Shown: in pieces, positions 56,302 through 64,000 of the stretch | Position numbering within the stretch: position 1 is the stretch's first letter | Layout: every line of letters begins with the position of its first letter | Source: Myxococcales bacterium | GTDB lineage: Bacteria > Myxococcota_A > Polyangia > Polyangiales > Polyangiaceae | Direction: 5' to 3' | Length of the DNA stretch: 64,000 nt | NCBI GenBank assembly: GCA_016720545.1 | Contig: JADKKK010000002.1 | Span: 310,001-374,000, forward strand | Program-made: the position numbers and the translations under genes | The notes under the pieces: generated by a model | The model's input: the letters and a program-made list of their open reading frames with translations, nothing else | What the model was told of the DNA's origin: nothing | The model's database searches: none

Positions 56302-59244
56302 GTGGTCCCGCCGCGAACGAGGGCGCCCGAGCCCGCCGAGCTCGCACCGCTCCCTCCGCGCGGCCGCGCGACGAGGGGCGCCCTCCCGGACGGCGCCATC
56401 TTCCACCGCCTCGGGGCGGCCGACGCGGCGCTCGCGCGGCGCGTCGCCAAGCTGGGCGCCGCGGGCGTCTTCGGGTGCGAGGCGGGCGGGGTCGACGACG
56501 CGGGGCCGTGGTTCCTGCTCACACCTCCAACACCCACACTGCGCGAGCGGCTGGAGGTCGGAGCGCTCCCGTCCGCGGAGGCGATCGTGCTCTTTCGTAG
56601 GCTCGCGGGCGCGCTCGCGGCGTGCGAGGCGGCCTCGCTGTTCCCGGGGCGCCTCCGCCCGCGCGACATCGGCGGCGAGGGAACGAGCACGTTCTTGCTG
56701 GCCGCGCCGCTCCTCTCTGCGTGGCTGGGAGAGACCCTCGCGACTGCACCGGAAGGGGCCTCGCTGTCGCGCTGGGACGCCCCCGAGCTGGCGGACGGCG
56801 CGGGCGCGAGCAGCGCCACGAACCGCTACGCCTTGGGCCTGGTCGTCTACAACGCCCTCGCCGGTCGTCACCCGTTCGGCGGGCTCGGCCTCCGCCACGC
56901 CCACAGCGCATCGCTGCGCGACGCGCCGCCCCTCCCGGAGCAGGTGGCCGGCGCGCTGTCGCCCGGCGTGCAGGCGCTGCTTCTCCGCGTCCTCGCGCCG
57001 AGCGCGGCCGATCGGCCTGCGTCCGCGACTGAGATAGTCAATCGACTTGATGAGCTCCTCTCGCCGGCGCGCCCGAGCCGCGCGCGCGTAAGGCCCGCCA
57101 CGGCGCCGTCGCCGCGCCCCAAGGCGGCTCGGACCGAGCCTCGCAGCGGAGGCCGCGGCTTGCCGCGCGGGTGGGCAGCGCCGCTGGTGCTCGGGCTCGC
57201 GGGGCTTGCCGCGCTCGCGTCGCGCGCCGCCTCGCCCCCGGACGCGAGCGCCGTCGCCGCCGCGCCGCCTCCGCAGCCTCCGCGGCCCCTCTCGGTGACG
57301 CGCGCCGCCGACTGCGCGCCGTGCCACGCGCGCGAGGTGTCCGAGTGGGAGCGTTCGGTCATGGCGCACTCGGTGAAGAGCCCGCTCTTCGGCGCCCTGG
57401 AGAGCATCGTGGAGGAGCAGGCGGGGCGCGACGCGCGGTGTCCGAACGGCGCCGGGCTGCTCCGCCGTCGCGGCGCCGAGGTGTGCGCCGACCGCCGCTC
57501 GGGCGTCGTCATCACGGGCTCCGGCGGCGAGCACTGGTGCGTGAACTGCCACGCGCCGATGGAGGCGCAGAGCCCCTCGGTCGAGCCATGGACGGCGTTC
57601 TCGTCGCCGCGCGGCCGCGCGCCGCTGCGCGACGTGCTCCGCCCCGAGGCGCTCGAGGGCGTGTCGTGCGGCGCGTGCCACGCGACGGTCGGCCCCGTGG
57701 GTGCGCACGCCTCTGGCGCCCGCTACGAGGGGAACCCCACGTGGATCTCGACCGCCACGGGCGCGCTGTTCCTCGCGAGACCCGAGGACGCGCAAGGCCG
57801 GAGCGGCATCGGCAACAGCGGCTACCGGCTCGAGCCCTCGTCTCTCCTCGGCGAGACCACGGGCGCCCGCCCGCACCGCGCGTCGAGCCCGGAGGCGCTC
57901 GCGTACCGCCGGTCGAGCGAGTTCTGCGGGGCGTGCCACGACGTCCGGCTCTTCGGCACCGACGCGGTGGCGCGCAGCTCGGGAGACCACTTCAAGCGTC
58001 TTCGCAACGGCTACTCGGAGTGGCGGGCGTGGGCCAACGCCGAGGCCGCGAGCGGGCGGCGCGCGGCCACCTGTCAGGACTGCCACATGAGCCTGTTCCC
58101 GGGCGTGTGCCTCCCGACCTCCGACGCGGGCGCGCCCGGGCCCGGGTGCCCGCCGGGCACGCGGCTCTCCCCGCGCGCTCCAGGTGAGTACGCGACAGGC
58201 CTCGTGGCGCCCTCCTCGGCGCGCCCCGAGCGCCTGTATTCGCACACGTTCTCCAGCGTCGACGTCCCGCTGACCCCGTCGTTCCCGGAGCGGTTCGCGG
58301 CCGGCGCCACGCTCGACGCGCGCGGCGTGCCGCTCGGGCTGCGCGCCCGTCGCGACATGCTCCTCGCGCGCACGTTCCGGTTCGAGGTAGGCGCTGCGAG
58401 GCGGAGCGGCCGCGCGCTCGAGATCCCGATCGTGCTCGAGAACACCGGCGCCGGGCACCGGGTCCCCGCGGGCTTCAGCCAGGAGCGCGAGGTGTGGGTC
58501 GAGCTCCGCGTGACCGACGGCGCGGGGCGCGAGGTGTACCAGGTCGGGGGACTCGACGACCCGCGCGCCGATCTCCGCGACAAGCGCTTCCTCCGGATTA
58601 CGGCCCGAGAGACCTCGTTCGACTCCGACGGGCGGCCGCTCGGTCTCTTTGGCGCCGACGTCGCCGATGGCCCCGACCTGCCGGAGTGGTCGCCGAACCC
58701 GCGCGCCGGCGGTACGCGCTTTCGCGGCAAGGGTCTCATCAATCTGCAGAACGGCTTCCTGCGCTGCGTGCGCTGCATCGGCGTGATCGACGCGCGGGGT
58801 CGCTGCCAGCCGGGCCCTGGGCAGGGCCGCACTCGCGCCGACCGGTACGACGACGGCGTGTACGATCAAGACACCGGCGAGTGCCGGTCGAACCTCTCGG
58901 GCGGCGAGGAGCTCTTCGAGACCTACTTCCCCGTCGGCTCTCTCGACGCCGAGCGCGGTGTGTTCAAGGCGCCCGACGCGATCGTCGACACGCGCTCCGC
59001 GCCGCCCGGAGCGCCGCTCGAGTACACCTACGTGCTCGATACGGGCGCGCGCACGGGCCCGTTCCAGGTCGAGGCCCGCCTCCGCTTCCGCAGCTTCCCG
59101 CCCTTCCTCGTGCGGGCGTTCGCGGCCTACGAGGAGGCGCAGGCCGCCCGCGGTGCGCGCCCGAGCGGTGCGCAGGTCACGCTCGACATGCTCGAGCGGG
59201 TCGAGGTGCTCGAGCTCGCGCGCGCGACGACGAGGATCGAGTGA
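56302..59244 (+). CDS. Pseudokinase-transmembrane-multiheme cytochrome c fusion
   Basis: 980 residues from GTG 56302. Residues 30-255 resemble a kinase C-lobe: RPRDI (119-123) at the HRD position, DAPEL (159-163) like APE, NRYALGLVVYNALAGRHPF (174-192) and ADRPASATEIVNRLDELL. There is no glycine loop, catalytic Lys, HRD-Asn or DFG, so it should be inactive. A membrane helix (about 291-308) leads to a periplasmic part with five CxxCH hemes (Cys338, 413, 456, 542, 591 start them). A beta-rich domain with IVLENTGAGHRVPAGFSQE follows. The cytochrome resembles c554-type multiheme proteins. The following gene overlaps by 4 nt. Confidence 0.88.
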   Translation: MVPPRTRAPEPAELAPLPPRGRATRGALPDGAIFHRLGAADAALARRVAKLGAAGVFGCEAGGVDDAGPWFLLTPPTPTLRERLEVGALPSAEAIVLFRRLAGALAACEAASLFPGRLRPRDIGGEGTSTFLLAAPLLSAWLGETLATAPEGASLSRWDAPELADGAGASSATNRYALGLVVYNALAGRHPFGGLGLRHAHSASLRDAPPLPEQVAGALSPGVQALLLRVLAPSAADRPASATEIVNRLDELLSPARPSRARVRPATAPSPRPKAARTEPRSGGRGLPRGWAAPLVLGLAGLAALASRAASPPDASAVAAAPPPQPPRPLSVTRAADCAPCHAREVSEWERSVMAHSVKSPLFGALESIVEEQAGRDARCPNGAGLLRRRGAEVCADRRSGVVITGSGGEHWCVNCHAPMEAQSPSVEPWTAFSSPRGRAPLRDVLRPEALEGVSCGACHATVGPVGAHASGARYEGNPTWISTATGALFLARPEDAQGRSGIGNSGYRLEPSSLLGETTGARPHRASSPEALAYRRSSEFCGACHDVRLFGTDAVARSSGDHFKRLRNGYSEWRAWANAEAASGRRAATCQDCHMSLFPGVCLPTSDAGAPGPGCPPGTRLSPRAPGEYATGLVAPSSARPERLYSHTFSSVDVPLTPSFPERFAAGATLDARGVPLGLRARRDMLLARTFRFEVGAARRSGRALEIPIVLENTGAGHRVPAGFSQEREVWVELRVTDGAGREVYQVGGLDDPRADLRDKRFLRITARETSFDSDGRPLGLFGADVADGPDLPEWSPNPRAGGTRFRGKGLINLQNGFLRCVRCIGVIDARGRCQPGPGQGRTRADRYDDGVYDQDTGECRSNLSGGEELFETYFPVGSLDAERGVFKAPDAIVDTRSAPPGAPLEYTYVLDTGARTGPFQVEARLRFRSFPPFLVRAFAAYEEAQAARGARPSGAQVTLDMLERVEVLELARATTRIE

Positions 59245-61442
59245 GCGAGCCGTGGCCCGAGGTCGTGTGGTCGTCGCCGCTGCTCCGCGGGCTCGACGCG
59301 CGCGGGCGTCGAGAGGTCGCGGCGGCCGGCGCGCTGCTCGAGCGCGCCCCAGGCGAGGCGCTCTTCACCGAGGGCGCCCCCGCCGACGCGCTCTTCGTGA
59401 TCCTCGAGGGCGAGGTCGGTCTCTCGGCGCTCGGCCGGGGGAAGGCGGTCGCGAGGATCGAGCGCCGCATGCGGCCCGGCGACGCGCTGGGCGAAGAGGC
59501 GCTGCTGGGCCCGCACGCGGTCCGTGACGGCGACGCTGTCGCGACCCGCCGGGTGGTCGCAGCCAGCGTGCCCTGCGTCGTGCTCACTCGGGCGCTCGTG
59601 CGCGCGGGGGGCGCAGAGCTCGAGGCGCGCACCTCGCGCGCCGTCCGGCGGAGGCTCCTCGAGCGGCGGCTCGCGGTCTCGGGCCTCACAGCCGGGCTCG
59701 GCGACGGGCCAGTGGGAGAGCTCCTGGACATGGCCGAGCATCGCGACGTCGCTCGCGGCGAGGTCGTGTTCGGGGCGGGCGAGCGCGCGCGCGCCCTCGT
59801 CTTCGTGCTCGACGGGCTGCTCTCGACCCACGAGATCGACGACGGAGGCAAGCTCGCGCCGGTCGGCTACGTGGGCCGCGGCGACCTGTTCGACCCGGGC
59901 GCGGGGCCGCTCCCGGTCACGCTCGCCGGGGCCGGCCCTTCGGCCGTCGCGCTGTTCCCGGCCGCAGGGCTCGCGCGAGCGTTCGCCGGCCGAGAGGACG
60001 CCATCGCCGCCGTGGGCCGCGGCGCGCTGCCCGCGCGGATCGAGGTCGACGGGGGCACGACGGCGCATGTTGTCAAGGATCTTTACCGTGTGCAGATCGC
60101 GGGCTCGCTGCTGGTCATCGACCCGAGCTCATGCGTGCGGTGTGGCCACTGCGTCTGGAGCTGCGGCGCCGCGCACGAAGACGGCGTGCCGCGCCTCACG
60201 CGTCGCGGCGACAAGCTCCTCGTGCCCACGTCGAGCGGGGCGTCGCCCCTGTTCCTCCCGAACAGCTGCCAGCACTGCAAGAACCCGGCGTGCCTGAAGG
60301 AGTGCCCGACCGGCGCCATCGTGCGCGACGGCCGAGGCGAGGTGAAGATCCGCGAGGAGCTCTGCACCGGCTGCGGCAACTGCGCCCGAGGGTGCCCGTG
60401 GGAGAACATCCAGGTCGTCCCGAGGTCGCCGCGAAGGCCCGCGGTGGCCGGCAGCGAGGACGTGGCGCGGGTCGCGAGCGGCGTGGCCGTGGCCTTCCCC
60501 GACGTCGCGGTGAAGTGCGATCTCTGCGAGGGGCTCGCCGGCGGCCCGGCGTGCGTCGCCTCGTGTCCCACGGACGCGATCGCGCGGCTCGATCCGCTCG
60601 CGTCGGGGGTGGCGAGCGTCGCCCCGGGGCCGCTCCTCCCGCCGCCGCGGCCCGCGTGGCCGTGGGTGGTCGCGGGCGTCCCGGCCGCGCTCGCCCTGTC
60701 GCGGCTCGCGCTCTCACCGCGGACCTCGGGCGCGCTCGCGCTCGCGCTCTCCGCGGTGGCCGCGGGATACGTCGCGGCCAAGCGTGTCTCTCCGCGGGCC
60801 GGCGCGGGCGCAGGCGCCGTGCGCTCACGCCTGCGCCCCCACTACGTGGGCCACCTCGTCGTGGGCGTCCTCACCCTGGGGGCGGTCGCGGCCCACGCGC
60901 GCGCGGTCGCGGCGCCGCACGCCGCCGGCGGCGCCGCGCTGGTGCTCTGGCTGGTGGCCGCGGTCACCGGTGGGCTGGCGGCCCTTTTGTATCGGCTGGT
61001 GCCGAGCCGGATCGCGAGGCTCGAGCGCGAGGCCACGCTGCCCGAGGACCTCGCGCCGGCGCGCGAGGAGAACAGCCGGGCCGTGTTCCGCGCGCTGTCT
61101 GGCCGCTCGGAGCTGGTAAAGCGCCTTTACGATAAGGTCCTGGCACCCTACCGCCGTCAGCCGCTCGGCGGGGTAGCGCTCGCGCTCTCGGGGCGCTCGG
61201 TGGGCGCGGAGGAGCGGCGCGTGCGGAAGGACATCGACGGGCTGCTCGAAGGGCGAGGGCAGGGCAAGCTCGAGGGGACAGGCGCACTGGTCCGCCTCGC
61301 CGTCGAGGCGCGCGCCCTCGACGCGCGCGCGGGCCTCGGAGGGCTCCTCCGAGCGTTCGTCCCGGCGCACGTCGCCGCGGTCGCCGCGTTCCTCGTGGTG
61401 GCGGTGGTGCACGCGTGGCTCTCGTGGAGGAGCGGGCCTTGA
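59241..61442 (+). CDS. Cyclic-nucleotide-binding-type, four-cluster ferredoxin and membrane-cytochrome-like fusion
   Basis: 733 residues, GTG overlapping the previous stop. Residues 10-135 form a cNMP-binding-like fold (FTEGAPADALFVILEGEVGL). A second, weaker copy lies at about 150-260. Sixteen Cys form four [4Fe-4S] sites: 298/301/304/308, 343/346/351/355, 375/378/381/385 and 426/429/438/442, in the HybA/DmsB pattern. The C-terminal third has about five membrane helices (from about 475), with His pairs (HYVGHLVVG near 534, HVAAVAAF near 710, VVHAW near 724) that could bind b hemes. It would sit between cytoplasmic flavin and membrane carriers. Ligand is unproven. Confidence 0.85.
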   Translation: MSEPWPEVVWSSPLLRGLDARGRREVAAAGALLERAPGEALFTEGAPADALFVILEGEVGLSALGRGKAVARIERRMRPGDALGEEALLGPHAVRDGDAVATRRVVAASVPCVVLTRALVRAGGAELEARTSRAVRRRLLERRLAVSGLTAGLGDGPVGELLDMAEHRDVARGEVVFGAGERARALVFVLDGLLSTHEIDDGGKLAPVGYVGRGDLFDPGAGPLPVTLAGAGPSAVALFPAAGLARAFAGREDAIAAVGRGALPARIEVDGGTTAHVVKDLYRVQIAGSLLVIDPSSCVRCGHCVWSCGAAHEDGVPRLTRRGDKLLVPTSSGASPLFLPNSCQHCKNPACLKECPTGAIVRDGRGEVKIREELCTGCGNCARGCPWENIQVVPRSPRRPAVAGSEDVARVASGVAVAFPDVAVKCDLCEGLAGGPACVASCPTDAIARLDPLASGVASVAPGPLLPPPRPAWPWVVAGVPAALALSRLALSPRTSGALALALSAVAAGYVAAKRVSPRAGAGAGAVRSRLRPHYVGHLVVGVLTLGAVAAHARAVAAPHAAGGAALVLWLVAAVTGGLAALLYRLVPSRIARLEREATLPEDLAPAREENSRAVFRALSGRSELVKRLYDKVLAPYRRQPLGGVALALSGRSVGAEERRVRKDIDGLLEGRGQGKLEGTGALVRLAVEARALDARAGLGGLLRAFVPAHVAAVAAFLVVAVVHAWLSWRSGP

Positions 61443-63544
61443 AGCGGACACCCGCGCGCGCGTTGGGTCGATCCGTCGCGCCCACCTCTGACACGACCCG
61501 CGTGCGCGCGGGCGCGCTCGTCGCGGCCGCCGCGGCGCTCGGGGCGGGCGCGGGGCTCGCGGTCAGCGCCTGGAGCGGGAGCGCGGCGCCCGAGCGCGCG
61601 CTCGCGTCGCCACACGTACGCGCGAAGATCGCCTGCGCCGCGTGCCACGCGGATCGCGGTGCCGAGCGCCCCGCCGCGGCGACCTGCACGCCGTGCCACG
61701 TCACCACGCTCCATGCCTCGACCCGCGCGCCCCACCGGGCGCTGGTCGCCAAGGGGGCGCTCTCGTGCGCGACCTGCCACCCGGCTCACGCGGGGTTCCA
61801 GGGCGTGACGTTCGCGGCCAGGGGCGGCGAGCGATGGGGCGCCGGCGCGACCCTCCCCGTCGCGCGGGATGCGGCGACCCCCGCGGGGCAGACCGTGCCG
61901 CTCGTGGCGCTCGCCGCGTGCACGCGCTGCCACGCCGTTGGCGATCCGCGCGATCCCACGGCGCGGTGCCTGCCGCCGGTGTCGGCGCGTGGCCCGAGCT
62001 GGGCGGTCACACCGAGCCTCTGCTTCGATGAGCACGCGGTGGTGACCGACGCCCCGCGCGCGTCGGCGGGGAAGTGTGGAGCTCAGCACGGCGACGCGCA
62101 CCTCGCGGCCGTCGAGCTCGCGGGCGACGTCGCCCGCACGACGGCCTGGCAGGCTGAGGCCCCGAACCGGCGCGGCCTGCTCTGGCCGCCGGCCCTCGCG
62201 GGGCTGTTCGCGTTGATCGCCCTCGGCGTCGCGTCTCGGCGTGCGCCCGTACGCCCGACTGCGCCATCGAAGCTGCCCTCGGTCGAGGCGCGGCGAAAGC
62301 TGCCGCGGATCGACGCGTCCACGTGCCTCGGCTGCAACGCGTGCGTCGAGGCTTGCCCGTTCGAGGTGCTCGAGCTCGACTCCTACGTCGCCCGCGTCGC
62401 CCGGCCCGAGGAGTGCTGCGGCGTCGTGCTCTGCGAGCAGGTGTGCCCCAACGGGTCGCTCACCGTCGGCGAGGGAGACCTCATCGAGGGGCGCGTTGAA
62501 ATCGACGAGCGCCTCCAGAGCGCCGCCGTCCCTGGCGTCTACCTCGCGGGCGACCTCACCGGCGTACCGCTCATCAAGAACGCGATCGCCCAAGGGGATC
62601 GCGTGGCGCGAGCGGTCCACGAAGACCTGCGCAAGGCGCCGCGCGCGCGCGCTCGCGTGGACGCCGACCTCGTCATCGTGGGCGGAGGCCCCGCGGGCCT
62701 CGCGGCGGCGCTGCGGGCGAAGGAGCTCGGGCTCGCGTGCGTCGTGCTCGAGCAGGGCTCGGTGGCGGCCAGCGTCCGCAGCTTCCCTCGCGGCAAGCTC
62801 GTCCACGATCCGCCGCTCACGCTGCCGGTCGAGGGAGATCTCTGGCTCGCGGAGGCGACCAAAGAGGAGCTCGTCGCCCAATGGGAGCGCATCGTCCGCG
62901 TGCGAGGCCTCGAGGTCCGAGAGGGCCACCGCGTGCGCGCAGCGTCGCGCGACGAGGACGGTGTCTTCTGCGTGGAGGTCGAGGTCGACGGTCAGGCGCT
63001 CACGCTCCGCGCGCGCCGCGTGCTCCTCGCGATCGGGCGGCGAGGCACGCCGCGCACCCTGCCGCTCGAGCTCGGCGCGGGTGTCCTCGAGAAGATCCAC
63101 TACAGCCTGGCCGACGCCGCGTCGTTCGCGCAGGCCCGCGTGGTGGTCGTGGGCCTCGGCGACTCGGCGATGGAGGCCGCCCTCGCGCTCTCGCGCCAGC
63201 CCGGCGCCCGCGTCACGGTCGTGGCTCGCGCCACGTCGTTCACGCGCGGGCGGGCGCGGACGGTCGCGGAGCTCCGGCGAGCGCTCGAGTCGCGCCGGCT
63301 CGACGTCCACTTCGGCACGCGGCTCGTCGCCGTGGGCCGTACGAGCGCGACGCTGGAGGACCTCGCGAGCGGGAAGCGAGAGTCGCTCGGAAACGACGCC
63401 GTCTTCGTGATGATCGGCGGGCTCCCCTCGTGGGACCTGCTGGAGCGCGTCGGCGTCGTCCCGCGTCGCGAGCCGCCGCCGAGCGAGCGACATGGAGAGG
63501 CCGAGAGGGCCGACGGGGCCGACCCTGAAACGCCGCCCCGCTGA
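61439..63544 (+). CDS. Tetraheme cytochrome-ferredoxin-flavoprotein fusion, permuted
   Basis: 701 residues. TTG start in TTGA overlap with the previous stop, 8 nt after GGAGG. A signal-anchor helix (about 22-45) precedes four CxxCH hemes (Cys66, 83, 110, 161) and a degenerate CGAQH (213-217). A second helix (about 247-266) returns to the cytoplasm. Ferredoxin Cys lie at 296/299/302/306 and 326-336. GVYLAGDLTGVPL (366-378), normally C-terminal in such flavoproteins, comes before the FAD motif VGGGPAGLAAAL (414-425) and the NAD(P) motif VVGLGDSAMEAAL (570-582). Electron transfer from NAD(P)H to hemes is inferred. Confidence 0.87.
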   Translation: MKRTPARALGRSVAPTSDTTRVRAGALVAAAAALGAGAGLAVSAWSGSAAPERALASPHVRAKIACAACHADRGAERPAAATCTPCHVTTLHASTRAPHRALVAKGALSCATCHPAHAGFQGVTFAARGGERWGAGATLPVARDAATPAGQTVPLVALAACTRCHAVGDPRDPTARCLPPVSARGPSWAVTPSLCFDEHAVVTDAPRASAGKCGAQHGDAHLAAVELAGDVARTTAWQAEAPNRRGLLWPPALAGLFALIALGVASRRAPVRPTAPSKLPSVEARRKLPRIDASTCLGCNACVEACPFEVLELDSYVARVARPEECCGVVLCEQVCPNGSLTVGEGDLIEGRVEIDERLQSAAVPGVYLAGDLTGVPLIKNAIAQGDRVARAVHEDLRKAPRARARVDADLVIVGGGPAGLAAALRAKELGLACVVLEQGSVAASVRSFPRGKLVHDPPLTLPVEGDLWLAEATKEELVAQWERIVRVRGLEVREGHRVRAASRDEDGVFCVEVEVDGQALTLRARRVLLAIGRRGTPRTLPLELGAGVLEKIHYSLADAASFAQARVVVVGLGDSAMEAALALSRQPGARVTVVARATSFTRGRARTVAELRRALESRRLDVHFGTRLVAVGRTSATLEDLASGKRESLGNDAVFVMIGGLPSWDLLERVGVVPRREPPPSERHGEAERADGADPETPPR

Positions 63545-63588
63545 GATCTTTTCGCGGCGCGGCGCGTACAAGCGGGCTCGGAGGAGTG

Positions 63589-64000
63589 ATGAAGCGGAGA
63601 ACCCTGGCTATCCTGTCCTTGGCCTGCGTCCTGGCGTCGAGCGCCGCGGCGTTCGCGGTGCCCCTCCCCGATCGGGCGCCCGCGCTCGCCGGCCCGGATG
63701 TCGCGCTCTTGCCTCAGTCGGGGTCGGGCGAAGCCACCCGTAGCGCGAGGCCGGCCCAGTTCTCGGCAGGTGAGACCCTGCTCCTCGATGCTCGGCTCGG
63801 TCACGAAGTCCTCGGCCAGCGGGGCTCCGGCGAGACCTACCTCTTCGCGCAGGTCACGGGCGCCGACAAGGCTACCGATCGCGCCTCCGCGCCCCCCGTG
63901 AACCTCGGCATCGTCATCGACAAGTCGGGCTCCATGAAGGGTGAGCGCATCGCCAACGCGCTGAGCGCCGCGGTGCTCGCGGTCGAGCGCATGCGCGACG
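63589..64000 (+). CDS. Exported von Willebrand A-domain protein, partial
   Basis: The first 137 residues are seen; the gene runs off the right edge. ATG at 63589 follows GGAGG and opens a clear signal peptide (RTLAILSLACVLASSAAAFA). After a linker, VNLGIVIDKSGSMKGERI is the start of a vWA domain with the MIDAS DxSGS motif. The pattern resembles exported VIT/vWA proteins. It follows the redox operon by 44 bp and may be part of it or separate. Confidence 0.85.
   Translation, partial: MKRRTLAILSLACVLASSAAAFAVPLPDRAPALAGPDVALLPQSGSGEATRSARPAQFSAGETLLLDARLGHEVLGQRGSGETYLFAQVTGADKATDRASAPPVNLGIVIDKSGSMKGERIANALSAAVLAVERMRD

Overview
The window is very GC-rich DNA, densely packed with genes, from what looks like a Myxococcota (myxobacterial, probably Polyangiales-type) chromosome. 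That placement is inferred from gene content. There are three Hanks-type Ser/Thr kinases and a PP2C phosphatase, an MglA-like GTPase, and a PilR-type sigma-54 activator beside several type IV pilin-like genes. There are many lipoproteins with Pro/Ala-rich linkers, and frequent GTG/TTG starts with 4-nt stop/start overlaps. No tRNA, rRNA, CRISPR array, prophage or intact insertion sequence was seen.

Layout. 1-9.4 kb: end of a DUF4139-like surface protein (minus), rpsA with a strong terminator, an AI-2E-family permease, a membrane/TPR-like protein, an orphan FlhA/SctV export-gate gene (minus), a PP2C phosphatase, and ddl with a small coupled ORF. 9.5-18 kb: a Ser/Thr kinase with a zinc ribbon, a polyglycine Flp-like pilin, a three-gene nucleoside/BMP-type ABC transporter lacking its binding protein, and convergent nagZ-hutI. 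18-30 kb: a CAP-domain lipoprotein, then a pilus-related region. It holds two canonical pilins, two pilin-like proteins that lack Glu5, a membrane spermidine-synthase-like fusion, a TPR-like protein, a PilR-like activator and a PEGA protein. A long imperfect inverted repeat lies in this region. 30-37.5 kb: a large NAGPA/DUF2233-like protein, a small lipoprotein, and the compact minus-strand run DUF4234-like, carA, lamin-tail-like lipoprotein, rimO. 37.6-42.1 kb: dnaG, rpoD and a Cys-rich lipoprotein. 42.3-47.3 kb: a SUMF1-like protein behind a good sigma-54 promoter candidate, then polysaccharide-type genes (flippase-like protein, frameshifted nucleotide-sugar dehydrogenase, CpsB-like PHP phosphatase). 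47.6-53.3 kb: an operon of MglA-like GTPase, Ser/Thr kinase, TPR/PEGA-like protein and lipoprotein. 53.4-54.9 kb: a fumarylacetoacetate-hydrolase-family enzyme and a Nudix hydrolase. 55.0-63.5 kb: a four-gene operon. 63.6 kb to the end: the start of a von Willebrand A-domain protein.

The most unusual system is the operon at 55041-63544. A membrane Ser/Thr kinase is followed at very short spacing by three redox proteins. The first has a kinase-like N-terminal domain without catalytic residues, a membrane helix and a five-CxxCH cytochrome. The second joins two cyclic-nucleotide-binding-type domains to a four-cluster [4Fe-4S] ferredoxin and a histidine-bearing membrane domain. The third joins a tetraheme cytochrome, a ferredoxin and a flavoprotein whose conserved GD motif lies ahead of the FAD Rossmann motif, as in a circular permutation. 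The arrangement suggests a signal-gated transmembrane electron conduit from a cytoplasmic NAD(P)H/flavin site to periplasmic hemes. Domain identities are read from motifs; the pathway is inference.

A second theme is the pilin region. Four pilin-like proteins share a D-x-D/N-x-D/N-G, calcium-site-like motif near the C-terminus, and a sigma-54 activator gene and sigma-54-like promoters lie close by.
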